Positions 38,201 to 50,000 of a stretch of 64,000 nucleotides of DNA are shown piece after piece. Source of the DNA: Setaria digitata. Taxonomy: Eukaryota; Nematoda; Chromadorea; Rhabditida; Setariidae. Location of the stretch: positions 18,160-82,159 of the forward strand of contig RCAB01000284.1 in NCBI GenBank assembly GCA_003640385.1, in the 5' to 3' direction. The position numbers and the translations under genes were made by a program. How positions within the stretch are numbered: the first letter of the stretch is position 1; the number at the start of each line of letters is the position of its first letter. The notes beneath the pieces were generated by a model. That model did no database searches. It saw nothing but the letters and a program-made list of their open reading frames with translations, and was not told the DNA's origin.

Positions 38201-41200
38201 GCCTACCTTGGATTTGATTTTGCATTTTCTCCGGCACTTCCCAGCTCAAATTAACGGTGCCCTGGCCAGTTCCTTTGAAATGTGAAGTAATAATCAGATT
38301 ACCCACTTCGAAATACTCATCTTCTGAATGTATTTTCAAACTCATCATCGGAATAATCCAGTGGTTGTGTTAGGAAAAGAGTTTATGAATGAATTACCTC
38401 GTGGCATTATAATTTCAACAATCGCTGCCGTATTGGAAACACGTTCCGGACTCGAAGCTGTTCGAATCGTTAACTCATACCGTTGACCTGGCTTCAGGTT
38501 ATTCAGTGTGAAGCTGTTTGTCTGAACTTTAACCTGCAATCCCAAGCAGCAATCTATCATTTAGTTACTGTCACCTTGCAAAAATCCAATCATTCATTCA
38601 ATGCAGTACATCTTCTGAAACATATAACTAATTCACATTCTATTTCTTTGTATTTATTGTTTTTCTTTCAGGCACGAAAATTTGCAGTAACATATTAACG
38701 TCATATCTTATTTATAAAAATCAGTAGATCTTAACAGTCATCCAAAAAGAAATTCAAATTCGGATATTACAAACATTAACATGTAATTAGTAAAGGTAAA
38801 GGAAATATTAATCCGGAAAGAGCAGTTAACTGGTGAGTAGTTGGTTCGAAAAGTTATAGAAATATAACAAAATATGATTAAAAGTTCGCGGGATTTACAT
38901 TCCGAAGATTTCAGTTTTCTAAATTTTTTCAAGGTATTTGATTTATTCTGAATAGATGTTTTATCGTTCAGAATAAATCATTTTTTAGGCTTTTTATTCT
39001 ATTTTTAAAATATGATTGTTTCATCTCCATTTTATATAGTAAGCCAGCCTTTGCCCAACATATTTTTTACTTTTCATGTTTCAGAGTTACTGCAAATGTT
39101 AAATGCTAATTACTTTCCTTTTCTAATTACGGGTCTGACAAAGTCACATTTTAATTTCCAACATGAAATTTGGCTTTCGTTTTAGATATATTTCCAAAAC
39201 ACTTGCACATTTATTTACTGTGTTAAACTGTTAGTTTTCTTTTTCTTTTTTGCTATTTTACAAGCATTTCTTTTTAATTAGGTATCCAAATAGTACTAAG
39301 AAACTTTTAATTTTTGCATCCGTTTGCTACAACAGCTTTAGCGTATTATATTTATAATAAAGTATTTAAAAAATCTCGAATTCAATTAGTACAAGGTAAT
39401 CAAAATTTATTATTATAAAGGTTTTGTCGTCTCCAGACTATTCTCATTTTTTAGGCGCAGCCACATACATAATTATCTAATTCTAATATTTTTACAATGC
39501 TTTCCGGTATTCCAGCCCTTGGACAAATATACTTTTGCTTTATCGCATAATTTTTAAGCTACAAAAAATCTAGAAACAAGAAATTATCTTTGGTATCACC
39601 ATGATGGTACAAATCGTCCACAACTGGCCAGAAAGATTCAGTTTTTTCTTGTCTTTTACTACACAGAAGTAGACTTTTGAAATTTGAACTTTTGAATAAT
39701 CTTTTAGAATATGCTCTAACTTTTCTCATCCATTAGTAATAATTACATTTAAAAGTTATTTTTTTTAACTCTTACTGAGTGTTATTTAATTGGCATTTGA
39801 GACCATCTGTTTAATCAATTCACTAATTAGGACACAACCAATTATTCTGGATTTCTGCAGTAATCATCAAAAATGGAAAACAACCTGTTGTCGAAGAAGT
39901 GGTGTTTGATCATCAGATGTCAACTGCTTTACATTCACGACGTAGTAATTATTTAATGGAACTGAAGAGAAAATCTTTAATTTCAAAATTTCAATCCTCA
40001 GCGATTTCAAAATTATTTTCTGGTAAGCCAACTGAACAGGAGCAGTCAACGATTAACTTCCAACTTCTTACGGTTCCTCTTGTCAGTGGTAACTAATTTT
40101 TGACATTTCATTAACTAGTACCAAAGTATTACTTATTTTCTACCCTGAAATCTACTTCCATCAGAATTTGCTTAAACAATTTTACTGACCATTTGACAGC
40201 GCTCTAACAGCCGGAGTCCAGTCTAAACGCACCATTGACGTACTTAAAATATGTGCTTGAAAATCAAGTGGTGGCAACAGATCATCATCATCTGTCGGAA
40301 TTCCATCAATGAGAACACGCTTAGTTATCGAGATCAACAAAGACTGTGACCAATCTTCCAAAACTGTTCCATCTGGACGTTCAGCACGAACCTAGAAGTT
40401 CAGAGCATCAGTCCGAGTAACTGATTCTCATTACTGCTCTACTTCATATAACCAAGTTGCTATTTTATAGTTTAGTTGCTGATATCTCTTCATCCAAAGC
40501 CTCCTTATCTCATTCATTCTTCATGATTAATACAGAAAAAGTACTACTTATATTCTACCGTGAAATCTACTTCCATCAGAATTTGTTTAAACAATTTTAC
40601 ATCCATATTCTTCCCTTATCTGCAGTACCAACAAGTCCCACCTGTGCTTGGAGTTCATCCCCATTTCGTACTTCATCTAAATCTAATCGTGCTTCCAATT
40701 CGCTTCCACTTTGTGTGTACCTCCAATCAAATTCGGAGGAACCATCAGAACGATTGGTAATTCGATAACGAACCAGAAACTTGGGTTGCGCTAAAAATAT
40801 CGTCCAGAAGAAGTCTGTCCAGTCTAATGAAGATAAAGTACTCTTTACAGAACTAGTTATAAATATAGTATCGGAGAAAAGCATCAAATTAATAACGCCA
40901 AAGTATGATAGACATATCTCTCTCTTTAAGTGAGGCAAAATGATTATTGCGGTATTTCAGATAGAATAACTAACTTCGTGAAATAGTGAACAAAAGTTTA
41001 ATTATTTTTTTAAAGGTTTAGAGAAACGATGACTGACAACATTGCATATTCCAACTAAATGTAATACAAAAAACAATGGAGTACTGATAAGATGAACGAT
41101 GTGAAAGCTATTTAGGAAGCTAATGCTTTGCTGAAGAGAAGTAGAACCGATAAGGAGGAAATGAGTTATTTGAATGAATATACGAGCCAATTAAACTTAT

Positions 41201-41417
41201 AAATAAGTTATCGATGTATCCAACCTTCTCTTTGTACCTCTTCCGGATACGACCACTGAATATAAATCGCATCTGTTGGATGATCATACCGAGCTCGGAA
41301 ATTTTGTACACGCGATGGTACCAATATACCGCTGACAGGCAACTTCAGTATTCCGTGGTAAATGAATGCTAACAATAGGTGGCGGTAAAATAATCGAAAA
41401 TCTCGAAACGGCAACAT
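35247..41417 (-). CDS. Secreted fibronectin type III repeat protein with Cys-rich C-terminus (about 645 aa)
   Basis: Fifteen exons join in phase (1,938 nt): 41225-41417, 40642-40790, 40190-40391, 39885-39961, 38398-38533, 38207-38323, 38029-38125, 37663-37751, 37402-37483, 36948-37198, 36478-36594, 36115-36194, 35871-35997, 35492-35610, 35247-35348. The N-terminus has a hydrophobic leader (LLLAFIYHGILKLPVSG). About five FnIII-like modules follow, with typical Trp in strand B (IQWSY, RLDWTP, NLSWEV, LQWTL, ITWAY) and L-x-x-G/N-x-x-Y turns such as NLKPGQRYEL and DLQAGHTYYVRI. The last exons encode an unusual tail with Cys spaced in ACNPDMTK and NECSWDERCVP...GWC. No membrane anchor is seen. FnIII proteins usually act in adhesion or matrix. 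I do not recognise the orthologue. The donor of exon 1 was chosen to keep the FnIII frame. Confidence 0.75.
40125..40185. repeat. 61-bp intronic direct repeat, copy 1
   Basis: This sequence recurs at 40540-40600 with few mismatches (core tctac..tgaaatctacttccatcag). Both copies lie in introns just 3' of consecutive exons of the fibronectin gene. Confidence 0.75.
40540..40600. repeat. 61-bp intronic direct repeat, copy 2
   Basis: Partner of 40125-40185. It lies about 40 bases downstream (in gene direction) of the donor of exon 2 of the fibronectin gene, while copy 1 starts almost at the donor of exon 3. Confidence 0.75.
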
Positions 41418-43270
41418 ATTTATACTTCACAGGAAACCAGGAAGGTAAATGAGTTTTTTTCCTTTTGGAAAATGTTGAGATTTCTAAGGAGTATATAACG
41501 AAGTACAGGAATAGTCAAATACGGCTTTGAGAGAAGAGAATGATAAAGTTAGGAAGTACAAATGATGTTTAACTGATAAGAGAGAGAAGTACCTCATATT
41601 TAGAAACAAAAAAAGATAAGAAACCCCCAAAAATTATGTTTCGCGCCCTCGATGTGCTTTTTATTAGTATGAGAGATGTACAGTTATGCATTACTTTGTT
41701 CATATATTTTTCATACCAACACTGTCTTAGCCAAGCATATGAACACGGATCAGTCAGTGAGAGCACAATGGAAATGAATTCATTTACTAATCACTAATTA
41801 TTTTATAAGAGAACACAATGATTATCAAATAAACACTAAATAAAGAAAATTGATAGAGAGAAACAGCAAGCTAGGAATTTATCAAAAATACAATTTCTGC
41901 AGGAAATTTTAGGTGAATGAGAAAATCGGAAACAGGACTAGGGAAATTTTAAAAGTGAAAAAAACTTGTAATTCGCCAAGATAATAATGAATGTTCCTAC
42001 AGAGGAGTAAATAGGTGAGTTAATAATTATGATAACGAAAAAAATGAGATAGTTGGGTAAAGCTATTGATGAACGACTGAGAGTATGCATCAAATTCCAA
42101 AAGATAAAATATTTTCAAATGCTGCCTAGAAAAGCTGTTGGAATCTCCTCGTGAAAGAGAAAGAAAGAAAGGGAACTCCGAAATCGTCAAATTTTTGAGC
42201 CTGCACAAAGTGAAAAATATTTAAAACGTGAAAATCAAACAATAATCCACATTTTCGATCTGTACACCCCGCACAAAGACAACAGATTTCTATATTACTT
42301 TCTCTCAAAAAAAAAGAAAAAAAAAATACTGCACAATTCATGTCGAGTTATGAATCTGATTTCAACAATAACTGTCGGCAACAACTGGACTAAACGGATC
42401 GAACGTTTTTTACACATCTATCACCAATGCAGCAGTTTTATCCAAACATAATAATATAGCCAATAAGCATATAAGAATAAAAAATAAATCTATCCTGAAT
42501 CTCCAACATTCTTATGATAAACTCACACATTAGTTAAAAATCTTTGACCAAATTTCTATATCTCACGTGTATCTTTTTCTGATTAAAAAAATTTTCTTAA
42601 GTTTCAATCTAAAAGTAAGCAGAATCTAAGAGTTTTTTCCTTTTTTTCCCTAGTAAATTACTACCGCTAATATTTTGCTTCCAAATTTCCGATAACGAAA
42701 ATTAATTCCTGATAACCACCATATAAACTGAACTAACACAGATCATTAGATCTTTTAAGAAACAATAATAATTTTTTTATTTAGTTGACAAAAAATAAAA
42801 CGTTGGTAAGACAGCTCACTTATACAGATGAAATTCATTTATTAACAAGTCCAAAACGTCTATTTAAACCTTTTCGAGAATTTCATTTACCTAACAAATT
42901 TAATTTAATTAATGCAAAAAATCAGTTCTGGACATATTAACAAGGCACTATTAAAAACACTTCACGTGTGAAATTCCATAAAAAATTGTATAGTCTAACA
43001 AAATGTAATATGCAAAAATACATCAAATTAGCTAAAAACTACTGTCAACGTACGAAAAAAAAGAGTTAGAAGAACGAAGAAAAAATAGTACGAATATTCA
43101 AATTCCAGCAAAACCAAAACACTAACTAGTCAACTAAAAGTTGCTCCGAAAACATCATTATATTTAATTAGATTTAAATTACCCGATATCCAACTCCTCC
43201 CAAAAATATTTTATAAAAATCTATTTTAAAAAAAATCACAACACAATGGGAAATACTGAAACCATGCTTA
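41418..43270. other. 1.85-kb intergenic region
   Basis: AT-rich spacer between the lectin and fibronectin genes, both leftward. Promoter of the fibronectin gene is expected here. No exon or repeat of note. Confidence 0.45.
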
Positions 43271-45547
43271 TCAGTAGAATCGTTTCCTCGACATCTGCTG
43301 CCGACGATTAACGAAAATAACACCAAACCATAAAACTATCACACACAAAGCGCCACCTAATAGCACCAGAATTGTGGTACCAAACCATCCTAGTTTTGAT
43401 GCTCGTGGTTGCTCTACGTGATCACGTGGTGCAGCAACACTTTCTGCATAAGGTTCACGTTGTCGAGGATCCATGCTGACACCAGTATCAGGTTGTACAT
43501 GTGCAAAATCTTGCTCGAACATTCGCACAGATATAACATCATGATAATCTGCACGACACACTTATTAACCGCTGATCCACCATAGTAAGTAGCAAAACAT
43601 GATACGTAATTCAAGTTTCTTTGAAGATGCTAGTAAAACAATTTTGATACTAACAAATTATTACAGTCATGAAATCTACTTTTATGACTAGTCTTCCAAT
43701 GATTATCTAAGATGTATGGATAAAATGTAAGTACCTGATAAATCGCCTGTAGCAGCCGTGATGCCAAAGTAATATCCAGTAGGTAATTGAACACCTTCAA
43801 CACTCATACATTCTTTCCATTCTCCCGTCCCCAAAACATCAGTGTAAATCTGCAGTATAAAATGCTAAGTAATCTAGAAGTGTTCTGAATGTTTAAGGAA
43901 AAAAATTTTGTCTTTTTTCTTTTATGATTATTTACACTTTACCTCATATCTTTGTTTTCAGCTGCACTTTATTGGACATCACTTCTTTTATGCTTAAACT
44001 ATTTACAATAGAACAATTTCGATACATCCTAAGGAACGGAAAAGTACTGGTAATGAATCAGATATTACCTTGCATTAGTCTCTCTTTAATTCGATTAATC
44101 TGCCAGTTGATTATCCTTATTCTCTTCTGCATAGTAAAAACTCTCTATACAAAACAAAGAAACAAACGAACCGACAGCACATCACCAACGTATCGAATCA
44201 TTATCTGCGTCTGATGCTGCTTATTTCGGAATTTCGCTTCACATCCTGTATGTTCACCACCCAGCTGTGTATGTGTGCCATCCATGTCGTGATCATAATG
44301 AAGGGAACCATTATTGACCATTGCTGAGATGAAAGGATGACCATGCTGAAAAGTTATATCCTATCTAAAAGTTATATCCTATATTCATTTTTACAAATAC
44401 CACCGATCTACTATTAATGGGAGGTTCCAAATTCCAGTACTGTAGAGAACTTACTGCGTGTGGTCCATTGTGATTGCTATAGGTATCGAGGAAAATTCCT
44501 AGACCACGGAAATAATCTTTTGATCCAAATACGGGTCCTGGTTGGTTACGGTCCTGAACGTACCATACTGCTGCTCCATCACCGAACAAATCGCCTGTGG
44601 AACCATGGATTGCAAAACTCACATGCAGTTCCCAATCCCTCACATTCACTGGCTGTAAATAAATAAAAAGTTGATCAGAGATGCCTTACAAGCAACTGTT
44701 AGGCTTAAATTATTCCAACACATAAAACAAATCTAAAATCGAAGCCTTTTGTAGGGATTGACAAAACCCTCGGACGTCGCCAGCTTCACTTCAACGAATT
44801 GTTGAATTTATGGGAGGCAAACAAATATTAAGAACACTAGGAAGATCTATGCATCCATTCAGCGAAGCTTTGGAAAAGTTCTCTATTGAGCGGGTAAAAA
44901 TCTTATAAGAAGCTGAAACTCTACTAGCAATTATCCGTTATTCAGTTGGTCCACATATCCCAAACTTAGAAAGGAGAGAACAAAGCAGTATGACTAACTA
45001 TATTATTCCAGATACCACCATGAACACTTTGTGTATCCGGCGTTAAACGAACAAATTGTGAAGTTACCATTGTTGCACCTTGTATGTCCCAGTATGGAAT
45101 GCTCATTCCTTCAAGTATACAATTAAGGTAATAAGTCTCGATGGCTTTCATTCTAGAGTGAAAATTCCCATGAGGTGAATATTTCATGTAACGCTTACAG
45201 TTACGGCGACGTACCAAGTATCATACGATTACGTTAGAATTTTTCAAGTTTCTGCGATCAATCACATTCAACTCGATAGAATTTGAAAGATGAACATTAT
45301 AAATATATCGCTTTCATACGGCATGTAAGTGTAAAAGCAATATAGAGTAAAAAGCCGAACCTTGGTAAGGTTTTGCTAAGGAATGCTCTTTTCTGAAGTA
45401 TCCACGCCATTCATCAACTGATGTACCATCCACTTCTTTCGGTTGTTGTTGTTGGCTTCCAACGCTATTTACTTGCAGTAATGAGTAACAAGTAAGCAAA
45501 AACGGGAATAAATTATGAGATAATCGGTACATGATACTCCACAACAT
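43271..45547 (-). CDS. ile-2: VIP36/LMAN2-type L-type lectin, cargo receptor
   Basis: Exons 45361-45547, 44999-45108, 44455-44652, 44172-44345, 43735-43849 and 43271-43548 give 353 aa in phase, close to human LMAN2 (356). L-type lectins of this group bind high-mannose N-glycans on glycoproteins moving between ER and Golgi. Visible marks: N-terminal signal region, EHSLAKPYQG, QFVRLTPDTQS, WELHVSFAIHG, GDGAAVWYVQDR, PGPVFGSKDYFRGLGIFLDTY followed by the Ca/glycan loop SNHNGPH, MVNNGSLHYDHDMDG, LPTGYYFGITAATGDLS, then a luminal linker, one transmembrane helix (TTILVLLGGALCVIVLWFGV) and cytosolic RRQQMSRKRFY. The terminal KRFY matches VIP36 rather than the KKFF of ERGIC-53. The start at 45547 follows a TTGCAG acceptor; ATG 45532 is possible. 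Confidence 0.93.
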
Positions 45548-47058
45548 ACTGCAACTCCTATAATTCCTCAAAAATTTAAAAAAAAAAAAAAACTTAAAGA
45601 TGTTAGGATCGAAAAAAAAGATCTATTTGTAGAACCGAACAAGCAGATAGAGTTCTTAAACGAATTAACCACTGAATACGCACAGCATATGGTCAGCAAC
45701 TACGTATTCTTCTTATCTGCAAGAGAAAATAGAAAATCACTGGCACAACCTCACCGCACCTACTTCACACCTGCACATGGAACACGTGCAACCACGCATA
45801 ATCTAGACGTATTAACGCAAACTAGGACATGTCCCGCATTTCACGTCTCTACCTTACGTGTGTATGTATATAGTGCGAAATACTCGTAACACGAGTGATT
45901 AAATCAGCATGTAGATAACACCGACAAATGGAATAGCTTACAGGAGTAGTATTTGCAGACAATGGACTGGCCGAGGAGATTCGAATGCTGAATTCTAATT
46001 GAAAGTGAAGGGTGGTGGTAAGGTTGGTCTCTTCCCGGGATGTGGAGGTTAAGACTTTGGTATGGAGCATTCTCTCCGGTGTTTCAAACTAAGTGACTTG
46101 CTTAATTAAGACCAGTCGGCATGAGATAGTACCTGGGAAATTTATTTGTCTTAATTTGTTTTTTTTAATTTTAATACAGCAGACAACACGAGCTCTTATG
46201 GAAATAGATTTACTGAAGTTGAATTTCCACTCTTTGAGTTCATTCAAGCGAAACATCTGTTCCTCACCAAATATCACATAAGGCTATTAAAAGGAAATTT
46301 TCTAGGTCGTCAAACATTAGCGAAGGGAAATGTTTCCGAGCAAGGCAAAACATGTGAAGAAGGCTCGATAAGATTACTACTGACTGAAATAGATCTTTCT
46401 GGATTTCGTGCTACCCATATGAGGACAAAATTTTCTTTGTTCTCTGTTGCGGTATGCACTAGACCACGTTGTTTCGATGCCAATTCATTCAATTGCATTT
46501 TCTAATAACACGAAAGTAGAATGTCTAAAATGTTGGCTGCAGAATATGGATTGGTTATAACTTTATTAATTCAAATATAATTAGGCTAAAAATGTACTTT
46601 TAAGTAATGCTGAAAAGACATTCATTATAAAGATGATAAGGAGAAACTGCTGCCGTAGGAAAAGATCCTCCCTGATGTGAAAGCACAAATTAAGTTAAGA
46701 AAAGGCAATTAGTTGAAAAGCATGGAGAGGATAATGTTTTCTTCGGTTTCTTCGCTCACCGTTTAATATATACCTGAACGGAAAAGTTAAAGGCTGATTC
46801 TTGAATTTGATGGTTCATTTCAGTTTTCCGGATGCATCTTTTCACAAGTTTTGGCACACAGGATTAACAGTAGCTGTTAAAGGTGGCATCTTGTTGAGGG
46901 TAGATATTCCATAGCCTCTCGATCTTGGGAAATTGAGAGCTACTTATCTGACGGATGAAAAATCTAGCTTCCCAAAATTAACAAAAGACCAGTATTTATA
47001 TAAAATTAAAATTGTGTTATTGAATGAAGGGTTTGATCACCGAAATTATGTTGTGATT
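45548..47058. other. 1.5-kb intergenic region
   Basis: Sequence between the LDLa/EGF gene stop and the lectin start. It is less AT-rich around 45760-46080. Frames of about 60-70 codons exist on both strands without splice or family support. Confidence 0.45.
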
Positions 47059-50000
47059 TCAGTGTACACCCCACCATAACTGCTCTTTTATCGGTCTACT
47101 GTTATCTTGGGTACCATTTGGCGTCCATTTGATACCACTGCTATTCCGCAGTACTTCGGCATATGGTAAACGAGCATGTAGTCGTGCTGAATATGATCCA
47201 GGCAATGTGTGTTTATGCGAAACGTCACTTTGTCTACGCCGATGGATACTCTTGTTCGAGCATGAAGGCATCTCACGTGCGTTATTCAGTTGCAGCGCCG
47301 AAATCCATTTCCTAGGCTGATGGTAACGTGGAGGAGTAGACTGCAGTGGTGCAATGCGATCAAGTTCACCTGAAGTGATGTGGTACTTACTAATGGTTCA
47401 ACTCTAGCATTAATGTTCTCAGCGTAGATGTAAACTTCTGATTGAGTGTGTAGAGGATAACTGTTGCTTGGAAGTAAATGGAAGATATTTTTTTGGTGCT
47501 TGAAGCTTAACCACCGGTTGATTTTAGACAAGGTAACCAGCAACCGGGTGTATGTTCTTTGAAGATACAGCACCTACTCCGGTGATGCATTTCCATTGGA
47601 AAGTACTAACCGTCTTTCAGTGGTGAAAAGTCCCAAGGTGGTCGTGCATCAACAGTAGAAATCGGTCGCTGATGACAACTCCTTTTATCGTTATCCATCT
47701 TACGCCTCACATTGATACTACTGCTGTGTCCCATTTTACGCCAACCATCATTAATTTTATTGAAATCTCTGCCAAATGCAGTAACATATCCTATAAGCGT
47801 GTTGAATGTGATCCAGGCAATGCGCTCTTAAGGATGTGATATCTTTGTTCTCACTTGCAGTTGTCTCATTCAGTAATTGTTTTCTTCTGATGGAATGCTT
47901 ACCGTCGACGCCAGGATTTGACTTCGTAAGACTGTCACTAATTAATTCCGCACGACCGTTAACAATGGTAGGCTCTTCAGCCAATGGTGTCATTAATTCT
48001 GCGAAAAAATGATTCCATATACCGTAGGTACCATCACGGTATCTTTGCAATGTACGCGGTAATCGCTTGCAATCTACAAAAAAGTGCAATCTGTCCAGAC
48101 AAATACCTTCGACTGATTGTGTCACAAAAAATGGTCATTTAAGCGACTTAAGAGGGTTCATTAGGTGTTGGCTGAGGTCCATATCAAAGCCGCTGAATCT
48201 ACCCATCACTTTTATCATAACTAAGATAATCAAACCTTTGCTTATGCGAGTGGTTGTAGGACAGCTAACACTACTCGGTGCTGATATCAATTGTCCTCCA
48301 GTATTTATCATTTCGATGCTTTTTTCCGATATACTGGAAAGCTTACGTTGATGTTCACTCCTAGGATGCGGCCTAGAGGCAGCTAATAACTGACCAATAG
48401 AGCCACCTGTAATTATTACTTTTCATCAACAATAAATCTGCAGTTTTTTTCATATGTTGAAGAAGAGATTGAAGTAAATCTCCTTATCGATAGTACTTGC
48501 CTTTTTTATCCGTTTCATCGTCACCTTGAATATGCAGGTGTCCACAGGATGCGCTTAACTTCTCTTTTTGTCTTTCGGTAAGCCGTTTTGTTGGTGGTTT
48601 CATCGACGCTACCTGAAACAATCAGAAAACTTATCACAATTATTCAAAACTGATAGGAAACTTACAGTTTCAGGGAAGTCCTGCTCAAGATATCTTCTGA
48701 ACCGAGGTTAACCATTTTTCAGCATTACAGTAACCTCTTTTAATGCTTCTCTCAACTCGTCTGCTGTTGGTGGTGTTTTTTGCGCAGTATCCTGCTGTGG
48801 AACCATAAGTCGTAAACCATGCTCAGATTGCGTTTTACGAAGTACATTGGAACATGGATGAATTGTGGTCGCCCATCGTTTCAGCTGTGTATCTGAACTG
48901 GTTACAACGGTAGTTGTGGACGGTTTATTATCCGTTTGATCTGTAACATTAAAGACCTATTTAGGCCTGTAATAAACATCGAGTAAATTATTGAGCTGAA
49001 AAAAAAAAATTCATCGAATACCTTGTGAACTGTTCCCGGTTTGTACGGTTGCAGATAATTCCTGATCAGATACTGTGTCTTGTTCTGTTACGGAAGATTG
49101 CTGTCCAGTTGAATCATGGGCCTGAGTGACCTCTTCTGCAGTAATCGATGCTATATCCGGTACTGTTTGTTCATCGGTTTTTACTGATTCTAATCGATTT
49201 AATACTTTAGTGGCGTGAATAGGTTCCGGAGATTGTACTTTTATTGACAGCGGTACCTCTCCCGGTAGCACTGGTATGGTGCTTGTGGTGGTTAGTGTTT
49301 TTGTTTCAGTGACAATTTTTTGCTCCAATACTTGCATTTTCATTGGTGCTTCAGAAGTGAACAATTGCGCCATACCATTCACTGGGTTAATAGCACATTG
49401 CACTTGCAATAATGGAGTTGCATTAGCTGTGGTAGTTGTTGTTGTAGCTGTGATAGTAGTAGTAGTTGCTACAGTATTTGATGTGGTAACTGTTGTAAGG
49501 GCAGTAGTTAATAGGTTAGGAATGGTATTGATTGTAACGTCCACCACCTTGCCAGTATTCACTGGAAAATCGCTACTGTTGCATGTTGCGATGGTATCAG
49601 GATGAATTTTCTTGTTGATCTTTCGGCACAAGAATACATCAATAAGGCGGTCCAGTGATGGCGTTGAAGACTTGATAGCTCCAAAAGAAATTAACAACTC
49701 TCTCTTTTTCGTTTTTTGAACGTAGCATGAGTTTCAAAGACAAGAGTAAATTTACGATTCTTTATGTCAAAATATTAACATTTAATTCAACCCAAACTTC
49801 AGTAATTTAACCTAAAGAGAATGAGAAATTAACGTTTTTAATAATAATTATATTTCTAGAAATCGCGGTAATATTTTTAAAGTATTTTACAACTGGATGA
49901 TATTATTGAGTAGTTAATAGTAAATAGTTAATCAACTATGGGGACTAAAAAGATTTTCTGTCCAAGTAAGCAAAAACTAACAACTAGGCCGTGGCGGTTG

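Noticed and set aside
43924..44214. 96-codon plus-strand frame
   Set aside because: It is antisense to an exon and intron of the VIP36-like lectin, which is strongly supported.
49276..49605. 109-codon plus-strand Val-rich frame
   Set aside because: It is the antisense shadow of the Thr-rich coding exon 49022-49678.
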